From: Roseateles_B sp051857535
Lineage (GTDB): Bacteria; Pseudomonadota; Gammaproteobacteria; Burkholderiales; Burkholderiaceae_C
DNA length: 64,000 nucleotides
Assembly (NCBI RefSeq): GCF_051857535.1
Contig: NZ_JBPZGY010000005.1
Span: forward strand, 124,001-188,000
Reading direction: 5' to 3'
Shown here: one piece after another, positions 51,910 through 63,252 of the stretch
Numbering within the stretch: the stretch's first letter is position 1
Layout: the number at the start of each line of letters is the position of its first letter
Notes under the pieces: model-generated
What the model was told of the DNA's origin: nothing
Database searches by the model: none
What the model saw: only the letters and a program-made list of their open reading frames with translations
Program-made: the position numbers and the translations under genes

Positions 51910-52203
51910 CTTGGTCTCCGTTGAGGGGGTGTTGTGCACGCCGCCGGGCGTGCTGCGCACATTTCAAGATGCATCCAATAAAAATGCTACAAATATATGA
52001 ACAATATGCCGTAAACACCGAGGCGGGGGTGCGCTCCGCGGCAGGCTTGTCCCAATCTGTGCCAATCCGGGGCACTCGAGGCCCTGGGGCAAGTCCTTAG
52101 ATAAATATATTGGCGAAATGCCAGAATTATTTGTGAAGGATATGAGTCCTTTGGCCGCATGACGGCCCCCTGAGCTTCACAGAACACCCCCCGAGGAGAC
52201 TCC
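51910..52203. promoter_or_regulatory. Divergent promoter region between the collagenase and TonB receptor genes
   Basis: This 294-base gap has two AT-rich patches (about 51,965-52,020 and 52,098-52,145) where promoters for the two genes should lie. A 7-bp stem with a 4-base loop, GCACGCC/GGCGTGC at 51936-51953, falls in the collagenase leader. GGAGA sits before the collagenase start and GAGGAG before the receptor start. I did not find -35/-10 pairs good enough to name. Confidence 0.55.
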
Positions 52204-54888
52204 ATGACACGCCCCCCCCAGCGCCCGCTACCGGCCCGGCTGAGCCTGCTTGCCTGCGCCCTGGCCGCGCTTGCCGCACAGGCCCAGGCACAGGCTCCTG
52301 CCCAGGAGCCCGCCGCCGAGAAGGCGCCCCAGACCCTGCAGCGGGTCGAGATCGTCGGCTCAAGCATCAAGCGCATCAGTGCCGAGGGTCCCAGCCCCAT
52401 CGCCGTCTACAAGCGGTCCGACATCGAAGCCACCGGCGCCACCTCGACGGTGGAACTGCTGTCCAAGATGGCCGCGGTGACGGCCTTTGACGACGGCAGC
52501 AACGGCAATTCCTTCTCGGCCGGGGCCAGCAGCGCCAGCCTGCGCAATATGGGCGCCCAGAACGTGCTGGTGCTGCTCAACGGCCGGCGCCTGGCGAGCT
52601 ACGCCTTTGCCGCGGGCACCGACACGCCGTTCGTGGACCTCAACACCATCCCGCTGGCGGCGGTGGAGCGGGTGGAGATCCTGCGTGACGGCGCCTCGGC
52701 GCTCTACGGTTCTGACGCCGTGGCCGGCGTGATGAACTTCGTCACCAAGACCGACTATCAGGGTATGGAGCTGGCCGGCAAGCTGGGCCAGCGCACGGCA
52801 GGCGACCAGCGCCGGGGCGAGTTCAGCCTGACCGCCGGTCGGGGGGATCTCGACCGCGACGGCTACAACCTCCTGGCCATGGTGGCGGCTTCGCGCCGCG
52901 ATCCTGTCCTGGCGGGCAAGCACGCCTTCACGCGTAGCAGCGACCTGCGCCCCTACGGCGGCCTGGACCTGCGCGACACCAGCCGCAGTCCCGGCTCCAT
53001 CCAGCGCATCGATGAGGGCTACCGCAAGGCACATCCGGCCTGCCCGTCGGCCCAGGTGGCCGTGGACGACATCGGTGACGAATACTGCCGCACCGACGTC
53101 GCGGCGGACGCCGAGCTGACGCCCACCCTGGAGCGTGTCAACGCTGCCCTGATGGGTAGCAAGTCCCTGGGGAGCAACACCAGCCTCTTTGGCGAGCTGG
53201 TGCTGGGCCACAACAAGACAGACTGGCGTGGCGGGTATCCCACCATGGAATCGGGCGTCGACCATCGCGTGACGCCGGGCATGGCCGCCTATGTGCCGGC
53301 CCTGGGGCGCTGGGTGGACGACAAGGGCGTGGTCCACGAGAACAGCCCGCTGCAGGCCTACCGCTCGGTGGACGAGGCGGGTCAGCGCGGCACCCGCTCC
53401 CTGGTGAGCAGCAGCCGCGCCCTGGCCGGCGTGCGTGGGGTCAAGGGCGAATGGGACTGGGAAGCAGCCGCCATGTTCAGCCGCAGCCGTGGCGACCAGA
53501 CCGAATTCAATATGCTCAAGCGCGACGCCGTGCTGAACGCCCTGGCCAAGGGGGGCTACAACCCCTTCGTGCCGGTGAACAGCCGTGCCGCCGCCGAGGC
53601 CCTGCTGACCGACGTCACCAAGCAGGCCACCTCCACCCTCAACACCCTGGATGCCAAGGTCAGCAACCCTGAGGTGACTCGCTTCCTGGGCGGCCCCCTG
53701 GGCATGGCCGCGGGCCTGCAGCTCATGCACGAACGCATGAAGGAAGTGGCCGACCCTCAGGTGGCCGCCAAAAACATCGAGAACTGGAGCGGCACCTCCT
53801 CGGATGGCAGCCGCAAGGTGACCTCGGGCTTCGTGGAATTCAATCTCCAGCCCAACAAGGCCACCGAGATCCAGCTGGCCCTGCGCAGCGACCACTACAG
53901 CGATTTCGGCACCACCACCAACCCCAAGATCGCCGTGGCCTTCCGCCCCAGCGGCGACTGGCTGCTGCGCGCGGGCTACAACACGGCCTTCAAGGCGCCC
54001 TCGTTGCCGCAGATGCACATGGGCTCGACCAATGCCTACCCCGGCGAGGGCATCCGTGACTGGATCCGCTGCAAGCCCATGGGCCTGAACTACGACCAGT
54101 GCGCCTACTACCCGCGCCTGACCTATGTGCCCAATGCAGACCTCAAGCCCGAGCGCAGCTCCATCTGGAGTGCCGGTCTGGCCTTCAACCCGTCCAAGGC
54201 CCTGAACACCACGGTGGACCTGTACTACCTGAAGCAGAAGGATTCCATCAACCTGCTGGACGGTCAGTACCTGATCGACCATGAGTTCGACATCCCCGGC
54301 TACGCCGATCTCGTCACCCGCGATCCGCGCAATCCCGTGCTGGAGCAGCGCTACCCGGGCCTGAAGAACGGCCGTCTGAAGTACCTGACCCTGCCCTACA
54401 TGAACGTGGGCGGCGTGGAGACCGGCGGCGTGGACTGGACGCTGCGCCTCGAGCAGCAATGGGCCGGCATCCGCTTCTGGCTGGAAAACGAGTACAACGC
54501 CATCCTGCGCTACAAGTCGGCCTTCACGCCCGACGGCGAGCTGCAGGATCGCGTGGGCGGCTACAGCCAGGAGAAGTGGCGCAACACCCTGCGTGTGGGC
54601 GGTGAGCGAGGCGCCTGGCGCGTGCAGCTCAACGGCCTGACCTATGCCGGCGTGCTCAACGTCAGCAGCCCTGCCGTGCTGCAGCCCGGCGTGGACCCCG
54701 GCCGCATGCCCAGCCGCACGGTGTGGGACCTGTCGGTGGGCTATACCGGCTGGAAGGACCTCAAGCTCAACCTGACTGTGCTGAACGTCTTCGACATCAA
54801 GCCGCGTTTCTCCACCGGCTATGGCGGCTTCTACGACGACCGCTACGGCCCGACCATCCAGCTGGCCGCGCGCTACACCCTGCGTTGA
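52204..54888 (+). CDS. TonB-dependent outer-membrane receptor
   Basis: An 894-residue receptor. The signal peptide ends at about residue 30 (QAQA). The plug domain begins LQRVEIVGSSIKR and contains LRNMGAQNVLVLLNGRRLASY and VERVEILRDGASALYGSDAVAGVMNFVTK, the classical plug motifs. The C terminus is AARYTLR, a weak form of the last beta strand. ATG at 52204 follows GAGGAG. It is divergent from the collagenase gene and may import peptides or another nutrient; the substrate cannot be read from sequence. It is not part of the LacI regulon of region 1, because no matching palindrome lies upstream. Confidence 0.92.
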   Translation: MTRPPQRPLPARLSLLACALAALAAQAQAQAPAQEPAAEKAPQTLQRVEIVGSSIKRISAEGPSPIAVYKRSDIEATGATSTVELLSKMAAVTAFDDGSNGNSFSAGASSASLRNMGAQNVLVLLNGRRLASYAFAAGTDTPFVDLNTIPLAAVERVEILRDGASALYGSDAVAGVMNFVTKTDYQGMELAGKLGQRTAGDQRRGEFSLTAGRGDLDRDGYNLLAMVAASRRDPVLAGKHAFTRSSDLRPYGGLDLRDTSRSPGSIQRIDEGYRKAHPACPSAQVAVDDIGDEYCRTDVAADAELTPTLERVNAALMGSKSLGSNTSLFGELVLGHNKTDWRGGYPTMESGVDHRVTPGMAAYVPALGRWVDDKGVVHENSPLQAYRSVDEAGQRGTRSLVSSSRALAGVRGVKGEWDWEAAAMFSRSRGDQTEFNMLKRDAVLNALAKGGYNPFVPVNSRAAAEALLTDVTKQATSTLNTLDAKVSNPEVTRFLGGPLGMAAGLQLMHERMKEVADPQVAAKNIENWSGTSSDGSRKVTSGFVEFNLQPNKATEIQLALRSDHYSDFGTTTNPKIAVAFRPSGDWLLRAGYNTAFKAPSLPQMHMGSTNAYPGEGIRDWIRCKPMGLNYDQCAYYPRLTYVPNADLKPERSSIWSAGLAFNPSKALNTTVDLYYLKQKDSINLLDGQYLIDHEFDIPGYADLVTRDPRNPVLEQRYPGLKNGRLKYLTLPYMNVGGVETGGVDWTLRLEQQWAGIRFWLENEYNAILRYKSAFTPDGELQDRVGGYSQEKWRNTLRVGGERGAWRVQLNGLTYAGVLNVSSPAVLQPGVDPGRMPSRTVWDLSVGYTGWKDLKLNLTVLNVFDIKPRFSTGYGGFYDDRYGPTIQLAARYTLR

Positions 54889-54966
54889 GCCTGCGAAACC
54901 CTTGTCTCTGCTGCTGAGCTCATCAGCGGCTCTTCGGTTCTGGTACCTGCATGCCAGTCCCTTGAT

Positions 54967-54993
54967 GCCCCGCCTCGAGCGGGGCCTTTTTTT
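54967..54993 (+). terminator. Rho-independent terminator after the second TonB receptor
   Basis: GCCCCGC (54967-54973) and GCGGGGC (54979-54985) form a 7-bp stem with a 5-base loop, then C and seven T. It lies 78 bases after the receptor stop and ahead of the convergent helicase genes. Confidence 0.92.
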
Positions 54994-55083
54994 GCCAGTG
55001 CGTCCCGTGCCTGCGGGCGAGCGGGGCGGCGACAGGGCGTTGCACCGCCAGTGTCCGCAGGCCGGCCACCGGCCTTCCCACCG

Positions 55084-56357
55084 CTAGCCGCCTGCCGCCC
55101 TCAGCTTGTCCTTCTTGCTGGGCCGTCTGCCCTTGATGCCGCCCGTGGCAGCATCCGGGGGCGCCGTCTCGGTGGGCTCGAAGCCGGCAAGCTGCTCGCG
55201 GGACACCCGGTAACCCTGCCGTTTCTCGATCAGTCGGAAATGCGCCTCGGTGGCCGCGCTGACAAAGCTCACGGCCAGCCCTTCGGCCCCTGCGCGCGCC
55301 GTGCGGCCGATGCGGTGCACATAGTCCACCGTGGAGCGAGGCAGGTCGTAGTTCAGCACCACGGGCAGTTGGGCGATGTCGATGCCCCGCGCGCCGAGGT
55401 CCGTGGCCACCAGCACGCGCAGCTCGCCCGACTTGAAGGCAGCGAGCACCTGCGAACGTGCGCCCTGGCTGGCATCGCCATGGAAGGCCGCGGCGGCCAG
55501 GCCGGCGCGGCGCAGCTTGTCGGCTACGTGGTCGCAGGCATAGCGCGTAGCCACGAAGACCAGCACGCGCGGCCAGCCCTCCTGCTCGATCAGATGGCGC
55601 AGCAACGGTGTGCGCCGCGCGGCATCGACGGCGATGGCGCGCTCGGTGAGCTTGCGCTCGCCCTGAGCGGTATCGAGGGTCAGGTCTTGCCCGATCTCCA
55701 CGCTCACGGGATCGCACAGCAACTGCTCCGAGAGCGCCTGCACCGAAGGCGGGAATGTGGCAGAGAACAGCAGGTTCTGGCGCTGCGCCGGCAGCAAGGC
55801 CAGCACGCGGGACAGCTCGTCAGCGAATCCGGCGTCCAGCAGCCGGTCGGCCTCGTCCAGCACCAGGCAGCGCAGGGCTGACAACGAGAGGCCGTTGTGC
55901 TCGACCACGTCCAGCAAGCGGCCGGGCGTGGCGACGACGATGTCCGCCCCGCCGCGCAATGCCATCAGCTGCGGGTTGATGGACACGCCGCCATAGAGGA
56001 TGGATACCTTCACCGACACCGCCAGGCAGCGCGCCGCGGCCCGCAGCAGTGCGCCCACCTGCGCGGCCAGCTCGCGCGTGGGCACCAGCACCAGCACCTG
56101 CGGGTGGCGCGCGGCGCCCGCGGCAGTGCGACCGTTCTGGCCCTCGACCTGCTGCAGGACGGGAAAGGCGAAGGCCGCCGTCTTGCCCGAGCCGGTCTGG
56201 GCCGAGGCCAGCACATCGCGCCCGGCCAGGGCGGCGGGAATGGCTGCAGCCTGCACCGGCGTGGGGGTCTCGAAGCCCAGTTCGCGGGCTGCCCTCAGCA
56301 GCGCGGGCGAGAGGCCCAGGGCGGCGAAGCTGTCAGCGCCGGTGTCCATGGCCGTGC

Positions 56358-56361
<4 letters not shown>
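55084..56361 (-). CDS. DEAD-box RNA helicase, RhlE-like
   Basis: A 425-residue helicase. The Q motif region is FAALGLSPALLRAARELGFETPTPVQ, motif I is AQTGSGKT, motif II is VLDEADRLLD, motif III is SATFPP and motif VI is HRIGRTARAG. The C-terminal tail is short and basic (GRRPSKKDK). Such enzymes unwind short RNA duplexes in ribosome assembly or RNA decay. The GTG at 56361 overlaps the dbpA stop as GTGA and is preferred for coupling; the ATG at 56349 is the alternative. Confidence 0.9.
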
Positions 56362-57794
<1,433 letters not shown>

Positions 57795-57878
57795 GCGTGA
57801 TTGTCGGTCATGCGGGCCCGGACCCTGCAAGCTGCGGCGGTGAGCGCTGCCCGAAGTCCGTGCTGCAGTGCCGGAAGC

Positions 57879-58520
57879 TCAGGCTGCCGGGCCCTGGAGC
57901 CAGCCGTGCAGGACCTCCAGGGCCTGGGCGTTGGCCGGGATGAAGGCGTGGCTGGCGGCCACTGGAAAGGCCGGGAGATGCCGATGCTGCGGCGCCACGG
58001 CCTCATCAACCGCCACCATGCCGTCGTTCCCTATGCCATTGCCGAAGAAGCAGCCGAAGACACCCAGCCAGGGCCAGGTGCCGTAGATACAGGCCGTCGG
58101 CACCTCGGGCAAGGGCACCTGGGCCATCAGCGCCTGCTGGGCCGCGAACTGCCCGCATTCACCGGACATCCCGCGGTAAAGCCGCCAGTGCCGCAGCCGC
58201 ATGCTCAGTCGCATGGCCGTCAGCGGGGAGGCCAGCAGGGCCACCTTGAGCGGCTGTATGCCCTCGGCGCGCAGGTCTGCCAGGGCCAGGCGCAGCAGCA
58301 CGCCGCCGAAGGAATAGCCGACGGCGTGGAACTCGCCCCGGGCGGCCACCTGGCGCAGGAAGTCCCGCAGCCGGGCGCGAATCTCATCCACGGACTGGCG
58401 GGACGGGGTGTAGTCGAAGCAGTGGACCGCCTGCCCCTTGCCCTGGAAGTAGCGGATCAGGCGACCGCGCATGTAGCGCTTGCCGCCGACACCGTCGATG
58501 AATGCGATCTGGGGAGCCAT
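57879..58520 (-). CDS. Alpha/beta hydrolase
   Basis: A 213-residue protein. The nucleophile elbow is GYSFGG (VGYSFGGVLLRLAL) and the C-terminal histidine is in ASHAFIP. It lacks a signal peptide. FIDGVGGKRYMRGRL near the N terminus is unusual for the fold. No closer family can be named. ATG at 58520 is used; ATG at 58556 in frame would add 12 residues. It is 126 bases downstream of the lysE-like start region and separate from dbpA by 84 bases. Confidence 0.75.
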   Translation of the reverse strand: MAPQIAFIDGVGGKRYMRGRLIRYFQGKGQAVHCFDYTPSRQSVDEIRARLRDFLRQVAARGEFHAVGYSFGGVLLRLALADLRAEGIQPLKVALLASPLTAMRLSMRLRHWRLYRGMSGECGQFAAQQALMAQVPLPEVPTACIYGTWPWLGVFGCFFGNGIGNDGMVAVDEAVAPQHRHLPAFPVAASHAFIPANAQALEVLHGWLQGPAA

Positions 58521-58646
58521 GGGATGGGACGGATCCTCACCCCCTGGGCTGCACATCGCCTCGGCCGGGTGAGCCCTCGGCAGCCGGGCTGCGAGTGCGG
58601 CTCGATTGTGCAGGACGCGCGAAGCAATCCTGCCGAGGCCAGCCCT

Positions 58647-59258
58647 TCAGCGGCTCAGCAGCCGCACGCCGAAGCCGATCAGGCACATCCCCGCCACCCG
58701 CCGCAGCCACAGGCCCATGCGCGGGCTGCCGCGCACCCGCTCGCCCAGGCGGTGCGCCAGCAGTACCGCCACCAGGCCGTAAGCGAAGGTGAGGGCGGCG
58801 ATGGTGGCGGCCATCACGGCGAAGGTGAGCAGGCCGCGGTGCTTCGCCGGGTCGACGAAGAGCGGGAAGAAGGCCATGTAGAAGACGATGGCCTTGGGGT
58901 TGAGCAGCGTGATGAGCATCGCCTGGCGCAGGAAGTGACCGGGACGCAGCTGCAGTGCCGCGGCCTCGCCGGGCCTGGCGCGCAGCATCTGCCAGCCCAG
59001 CCAGCCGAGGTACAGCGCGCCGCCCCACTGCACGACGCTGAAGGCCGTGGGCGAGGCGGCGAGCAGCGCCGCCACACCTGCCACCGCCGCCCACATCAGC
59101 ATCTGGTCCCCCAGGATCACGCCCAGCGTCGCCGCCATGCCACCGCGCACGCCGCCCTGCGCCGTGGCGCTGACCAGGGCCAGGTTGCCTGGTCCCGGAA
59201 TGGCGAGGAACACCAGCACGGCGATGACGAAGGCGGGGTAGTCGGCGATGCCCAGCAT
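58647..59258 (-). CDS. LysE/RhtB-family amino-acid exporter
   Basis: A 203-residue membrane protein with five to six helices. The N-terminal AIPGPGNLALVSATAQGGVRGG is the LysE family motif and LLNPKAIVFYMAFFPLFVD is the second conserved motif. Such proteins export amino acids or homoserine lactones. The ATG at 59258 has AGGAG upstream; the longer open frame belongs to ruvC in another phase. The substrate cannot be told. Confidence 0.92.
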   Translation of the reverse strand: MLGIADYPAFVIAVLVFLAIPGPGNLALVSATAQGGVRGGMAATLGVILGDQMLMWAAVAGVAALLAASPTAFSVVQWGGALYLGWLGWQMLRARPGEAAALQLRPGHFLRQAMLITLLNPKAIVFYMAFFPLFVDPAKHRGLLTFAVMAATIAALTFAYGLVAVLLAHRLGERVRGSPRMGLWLRRVAGMCLIGFGVRLLSR

Positions 59259-59332
59259 GAACGGCTCCTGGTCAATGAGAGCCCATGCTAAGGGTTCAGT
59301 CTGGCGCGGGGCTTGCGCCGCCGCGCGAGGGC

Positions 59333-59881
59333 TCAGTATGTCCGCCCACCCTTGAACTGCGCATGCTGCTTGCGCTGCAGCTCGGTGTGCTTGCCCATGG
59401 CCTCGAAGGACACCCGGGCGTGGGCGTGCATGATGGCGATCCCCAGGGCATCGGCCGCGTCCTTGCCGGGCAGGCCGGGCAGGTTCAGCAGGCGCTGGAC
59501 CATGGCCTGGACCTGGTCCTTCTTGGCATGGCCATGGCCGACGATGGCCTTCTTCATCTGCAGGGCGGTGTACTCGGACACCGGCAGGTCGCAGGAAACC
59601 AGGGCGGTGAGCGCCGCGCCGCGGGCCTGGCCCAGCAGCAGGGTGGATTGCGGGTTCACGTTGACGAAGACGATCTCCACCGCGGCACACTGGGCCTCAT
59701 AGCGCTGCTGCACCTCGCGAATGCCGTCGTAGAGGATCTTCAGCCGCCCCGGCAGGTCACCCGTGGGCACGCCGGTGGTGCGGATGGTGCCGCTGGCCAC
59801 GTAGCTCAGGCGCGGGCCGTCGGCGTGGATCACGCCGAAGCCGGTGGTCTGCAGGCCGGGGTCGATGCCAAGAATGCGCAT
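59333..59881 (-). CDS. ruvC: Crossover junction endodeoxyribonuclease RuvC
   Basis: A 182-residue Holliday-junction resolvase. The first catalytic aspartate is Asp7 in MRILGIDPG, followed by the Glu in VEIVFVNVNP and acidic residues in KDAADALGIAIMHAH. Resolves recombination intermediates with RuvAB, which are not in the window. ATG at 59881 is chosen, since the family starts right before the first beta strand. It is transcribed ahead of lysE with a 74-base gap. Confidence 0.97.
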   Translation of the reverse strand: MRILGIDPGLQTTGFGVIHADGPRLSYVASGTIRTTGVPTGDLPGRLKILYDGIREVQQRYEAQCAAVEIVFVNVNPQSTLLLGQARGAALTALVSCDLPVSEYTALQMKKAIVGHGHAKKDQVQAMVQRLLNLPGLPGKDAADALGIAIMHAHARVSFEAMGKHTELQRKQHAQFKGGRTY

Positions 59882-60098
59882 GAGGGCGGGAAGCTCGGGG
59901 AGAGGGGCGGTTCGGCGGGAGGCCAAGAATACCCAAGTTCAGCAGCGTCGGCGCCGTCCCGGCACCCATTCCTGGCACGAATTTGGTGTGACTTGTGTGT
60001 GGCCACTGTGCCGCCATTGTGCAGGCAGGCCTGGGCCGCTTCCTTCGCCGCAGGCCGGCGGGCACGATGGCGTTTCATCAGCACACAAGGAGACGAGG

Positions 60099-60803
60099 AT
60101 GAGCAAGCCCAAGGCCGGACCGGCATGGACACGGTTGTTGCTGGCCGGACTGGCGGGGAGCCTGCTGGCGGGATGCGCCCGCATGGAGCCCCGGCTGTGG
60201 GTGCCCGACGAGCTGAAGCAGTCGCTTGCGCGGGTGGACCTTCCTGACATCGGGGTCAGCCGCAGCGGCCGCAGCCAGTTGGATGGGCGGGTGCTGAGCT
60301 TCAGTCGCTCGGCATCGACGTCAGAGTGGTTCGGCGTGTTTGCCAGCGGCAGCGGCCGTCTTTCGGTGACCTTGGAGGGTGAGCCCGCCCTGGGCGGCGA
60401 TTGCCGCAGCAGCCGGGAGCAGCTGAAGCTCTTCGGCCTCCAGCTGGAGCGGCCGCTGGTCACCGAATGCCAGGTTCGGCAGGGCGAGGTCCAGACGCAG
60501 ATCCGGCTGTGGACCCAGGCCACGGGCCGGCCTGATCAGGGCGCGGAACTGCGAGGCGAGTGGACGCTGGCTGATGGGGAGCGGCTGTTCGTCCACTCGC
60601 TGCACCAGAACCCGGCAGGTGGCTTGATGGGGCGACCCCTGGGCTTTTCCATCGTGCGCCAGGGGCGCACCGTGGCGCTCGTGGACGTGAGCCACTGGCA
60701 GCCGCGGCTGTACCTGCCGCGTGAAGCCCAGGAGCGAGAGCAACTGCTGCCAGTGGCCCTGCTGATGGCGCTGCTGGTCCAGCCTGGGCCACCCGGCGGC
60801 TGA
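60099..60803 (+). CDS. Uncharacterised lipoprotein
   Basis: A 234-residue protein starting MSKPKAGPAWTRLLLAG. The signal ends in the lipobox LLAGC, so Cys26 should be lipidated. The mature part is mainly beta, with an SRSGRSQLDGRVLSFSRS segment and a paired cysteine near residues 110 and 128. I do not recognise a family. AGGAG and GAGG precede the ATG. It is convergent with the cdsA-like gene, whose stop is 18 bases away. Confidence 0.78.
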   Translation: MSKPKAGPAWTRLLLAGLAGSLLAGCARMEPRLWVPDELKQSLARVDLPDIGVSRSGRSQLDGRVLSFSRSASTSEWFGVFASGSGRLSVTLEGEPALGGDCRSSREQLKLFGLQLERPLVTECQVRQGEVQTQIRLWTQATGRPDQGAELRGEWTLADGERLFVHSLHQNPAGGLMGRPLGFSIVRQGRTVALVDVSHWQPRLYLPREAQEREQLLPVALLMALLVQPGPPGG

Positions 60804-60821
60804 GGGCCTCCTTCACTGCCT

Positions 60822-61820
60822 TCAGAGCGGCAGCTTGAAGTACCAGCGCACCGAATGGAAGAACACCGGCGCGGCAAAGCACAGCACGGCAATGCGATCC
60901 AGCAGGCCCACCGCGCCGGTGATGTTGCTGCGGTTGCCCCAGTACTCGACGCCTGCGTCCTTCTTCAGCGCCTTCATCACGAGGGCACCGAAGCTGCCAG
61001 CGCCCGCCGCGATGAAGGACATCACCAGGGCCTGGCCCGCCTTGAAGGGCGTGATCCAGTAGAGCAGGGTGCCCACGACAGCGGCGGTCAGTGTGCCTGC
61101 CCACCAGGCCCGCATGGAGAAGCTGCGGCTGATGCGCCGCGCCAGCGGGCGGCGGCGCAGGCGCTTGGCGGCGAGGTACTGCGCAATCTGCCCGCAGGCG
61201 GCGACGATCACCAGGTAGAAGAGCAGGAAGGCGCCGCGGCCCTTGAAGCCGGGGAAGTCCAGCAGCAGCAGGGCGGGCGCATGCGACAGCCCGTAGACGC
61301 AGACCATGATGCCCCACTGGATTTTGGCGTTGCGCTCCAGGAAGCGGCGTGGGTCGTCCGCCAGGGCGCTGGCCACCGGGATGGCCAGGAAGGCGTAGAC
61401 CGGGATCAGCACCGAAAAGATGTCGAACTGCCGCGTGCCCACCAGCACGTACTGCAGGGGCAGGATCACGAAGAAGGCCAGGATCAGGCTGCGATGGTCG
61501 CCCCGGCGTGTGTGCATCAGGGTGATGAACTCGCGCAGCGCCAGGAAGCTGAAGACGCCGAAGAGCAGGGTCGCGCCCACCGGGCCGGAGATCCAGGCCG
61601 CCCAGAACAGGCTGGCGAAGAGCCACAGCATGTTGAGTTCATGGCGGAAACGGCTCCAGCCGTGGTGCCATTCGCTGTCGTCCTCGTCCTCCGCCCGCTT
61701 CTTGAGCGAGAAGAGGAAGCTGCCGATGCTGGTGAGCATCAGTGCGCCGAAGAGCATCACGAACAGGAAGGCCACCTGCTCGCTGGGATTGAGGGACTTG
61801 AGCCAGCGCAGCCAGGTCAT
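60822..61820 (-). CDS. Phosphatidate cytidylyltransferase-like membrane protein
   Basis: A 332-residue protein with about eight membrane helices. The CdsA-type C-terminal signature is recognisable in GSFGALVMKALKKDAGVEYWG and then GAVGLLDRIAVL, with the conserved Asp-Arg. CdsA makes CDP-diacylglycerol from phosphatidate and CTP. It overlaps the plsC-like gene (ATGA), so acylation and activation of phospholipid precursors are coupled. It departs from E. coli CdsA and may be a second copy. ATG at 61820 is used. Confidence 0.87.
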   Translation of the reverse strand: MTWLRWLKSLNPSEQVAFLFVMLFGALMLTSIGSFLFSLKKRAEDEDDSEWHHGWSRFRHELNMLWLFASLFWAAWISGPVGATLLFGVFSFLALREFITLMHTRRGDHRSLILAFFVILPLQYVLVGTRQFDIFSVLIPVYAFLAIPVASALADDPRRFLERNAKIQWGIMVCVYGLSHAPALLLLDFPGFKGRGAFLLFYLVIVAACGQIAQYLAAKRLRRRPLARRISRSFSMRAWWAGTLTAAVVGTLLYWITPFKAGQALVMSFIAAGAGSFGALVMKALKKDAGVEYWGNRSNITGAVGLLDRIAVLCFAAPVFFHSVRWYFKLPL

Positions 61821-62446
61821 TCGCGCCACCCTCCAGGCTTGAGGGCCATGACTTCGGCGCGGGCGCGCTCCAGGAATGCGCGCTTGTCTTCGCCCTCCTT
61901 GAGCTGCATGGGCGCGCCGAAGGTGACGGTGCACAGGATGGGCACAGGCACCACCTCGCCCTTTGGCATGACGCGCTGCACGTTGTCTATCCAGGTGGGG
62001 ATGAGCTTGACCTGCGGGAACTGCTCGGCCAGGTGGAAGATCCCGGCCTTGAAGGCCTGGGGCTCGCCCTTGTTGGAGCGCGTGCCTTCGGGAAAGATCA
62101 CCAGCGAGTCGCCCTTGGACAGGGCCTCGACCAGGGGTTCCAGCGGGTCTTCGTCCGGCGTGCTGCGGGTGCGGCTGACGTAGATGGCATTGAAGACATT
62201 GGAGGTGAGCCAGGTCTTGAGCGGGCTGGAGGTCCAGTAGTCGCGTGCGGCGATGGGCCGGGTCGCGGCGCGCAGTTCGCGCGGCAGCGAGGCCCAGATC
62301 AGCACCCAGTCGAAATGGCTCTGGTGGTTGGCGAAGTAGATGCGCTGCTCCGCCATGGGCGGGCAGCCTTTCCAGTGGCCCTGGGCGCCCGTGATCAGGC
62401 GGGCCAGGAAGGCCAGGAAGAGGCCGGTGGAGTCGGCAATGGACAT
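61817..62446 (-). CDS. 1-acyl-sn-glycerol-3-phosphate acyltransferase family protein
   Basis: A 209-residue acyltransferase. The catalytic NHxxxxD motif is NHQSHFD, and the phosphate-binding motif is FPEGTRS. A later PKGEVVPVPI segment is also typical. It acylates lysophosphatidate to phosphatidate, the substrate of the downstream CdsA-like enzyme. The ATG at 62446 is used. The N-terminal hydrophobic stretch (GLFLAFLARLI) should associate it with the membrane. Confidence 0.9.
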   Translation of the reverse strand: MSIADSTGLFLAFLARLITGAQGHWKGCPPMAEQRIYFANHQSHFDWVLIWASLPRELRAATRPIAARDYWTSSPLKTWLTSNVFNAIYVSRTRSTPDEDPLEPLVEALSKGDSLVIFPEGTRSNKGEPQAFKAGIFHLAEQFPQVKLIPTWIDNVQRVMPKGEVVPVPILCTVTFGAPMQLKEGEDKRAFLERARAEVMALKPGGWRE

Positions 62447-62561
62447 GATGGGCGGGATTCTAGGGGGCTGACGGCGCACCCGACGGCCCTAGGATGGAGA
62501 GGAAACCCCAGGCGGCGCCCTGCCGTGGCATGCCGCCCCAGCCCTTCAGGAGATTCAGGCG

Positions 62562-63251
62562 ATGCTTTGTTCCCCCTTGTCCAGGCCGGCGCTGCTGGCC
62601 GGCCTCATGAGTGTCTCTGCGGCCGCGTGGGCGGCCGACATGCAGATCCAGGTCCTGGACCGCAACGGCAGACCCCTGCCCGAAGCGGTGGTGCTCCTGG
62701 ACAGTCAGCAGCCCGGCCCGCGCCCCGCCCCGCGCCTGGAGCAGACCATCACCCAGCAGCAGATGCGCTTCCAGCCGCAGGTGAGCGTGGTCTCGCCCGG
62801 CGCCAAGGTGGTCTTCACCAATATGGACAAATGGAACCACCATGTGCGCGGTGGCCTGAGCGGTCCGGGCGGCGTCTACCTGGACCCTGCCCAGGGCTTC
62901 AGCTTCAAGCTCTCGGCCAAGCGCGAAGGCCAGCCTCTGGCCACCGCCACCCAGCAGCTGAGCCAGCCCGGGCCCTATCTGCTGGGCTGCCATCTGCACG
63001 GCTCGATGCGGGGCCATGTCTACGTCAGCGACACCCCCTGGGCGGCGGTGAGCGACGACAAGGGTCAGGTCTTGCTCTCCGGCGTCCCCGAGGGCCCGGC
63101 CCGGGTGCGCGTCTGGCATGTGGACCAGCTGGTGGACGGCGCGCCGCAGGCGGTGCAGGTCAGCGGCGCGGGCGGGATGGTGAAGCTCGCCACCGCCATC
63201 GAGGCCCGGGCGCGCAAGCCGGTGTCAGAGGAACGGCAGCCGGGCTACTGA
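62562..63251 (+). CDS. Cupredoxin-like exported protein
   Basis: A 229-residue exported protein. The signal peptide ends in AWAAD. Likely copper ligands are visible: a His in KWNHHVRGG, and Cys, His and Met in LLGCHLHGSMRGH, as in plastocyanin-like domains. The C-terminal part (about 150-215) resembles a carboxypeptidase-regulatory fold (LLSGVPEGPARVRVWH). Proteins of this type are often annotated as methylamine-utilisation proteins, but the role is unknown. It is followed after one base by the small exported protein gene. Confidence 0.82.
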   Translation: MLCSPLSRPALLAGLMSVSAAAWAADMQIQVLDRNGRPLPEAVVLLDSQQPGPRPAPRLEQTITQQQMRFQPQVSVVSPGAKVVFTNMDKWNHHVRGGLSGPGGVYLDPAQGFSFKLSAKREGQPLATATQQLSQPGPYLLGCHLHGSMRGHVYVSDTPWAAVSDDKGQVLLSGVPEGPARVRVWHVDQLVDGAPQAVQVSGAGGMVKLATAIEARARKPVSEERQPGY

Positions 63252-63252
63252 G

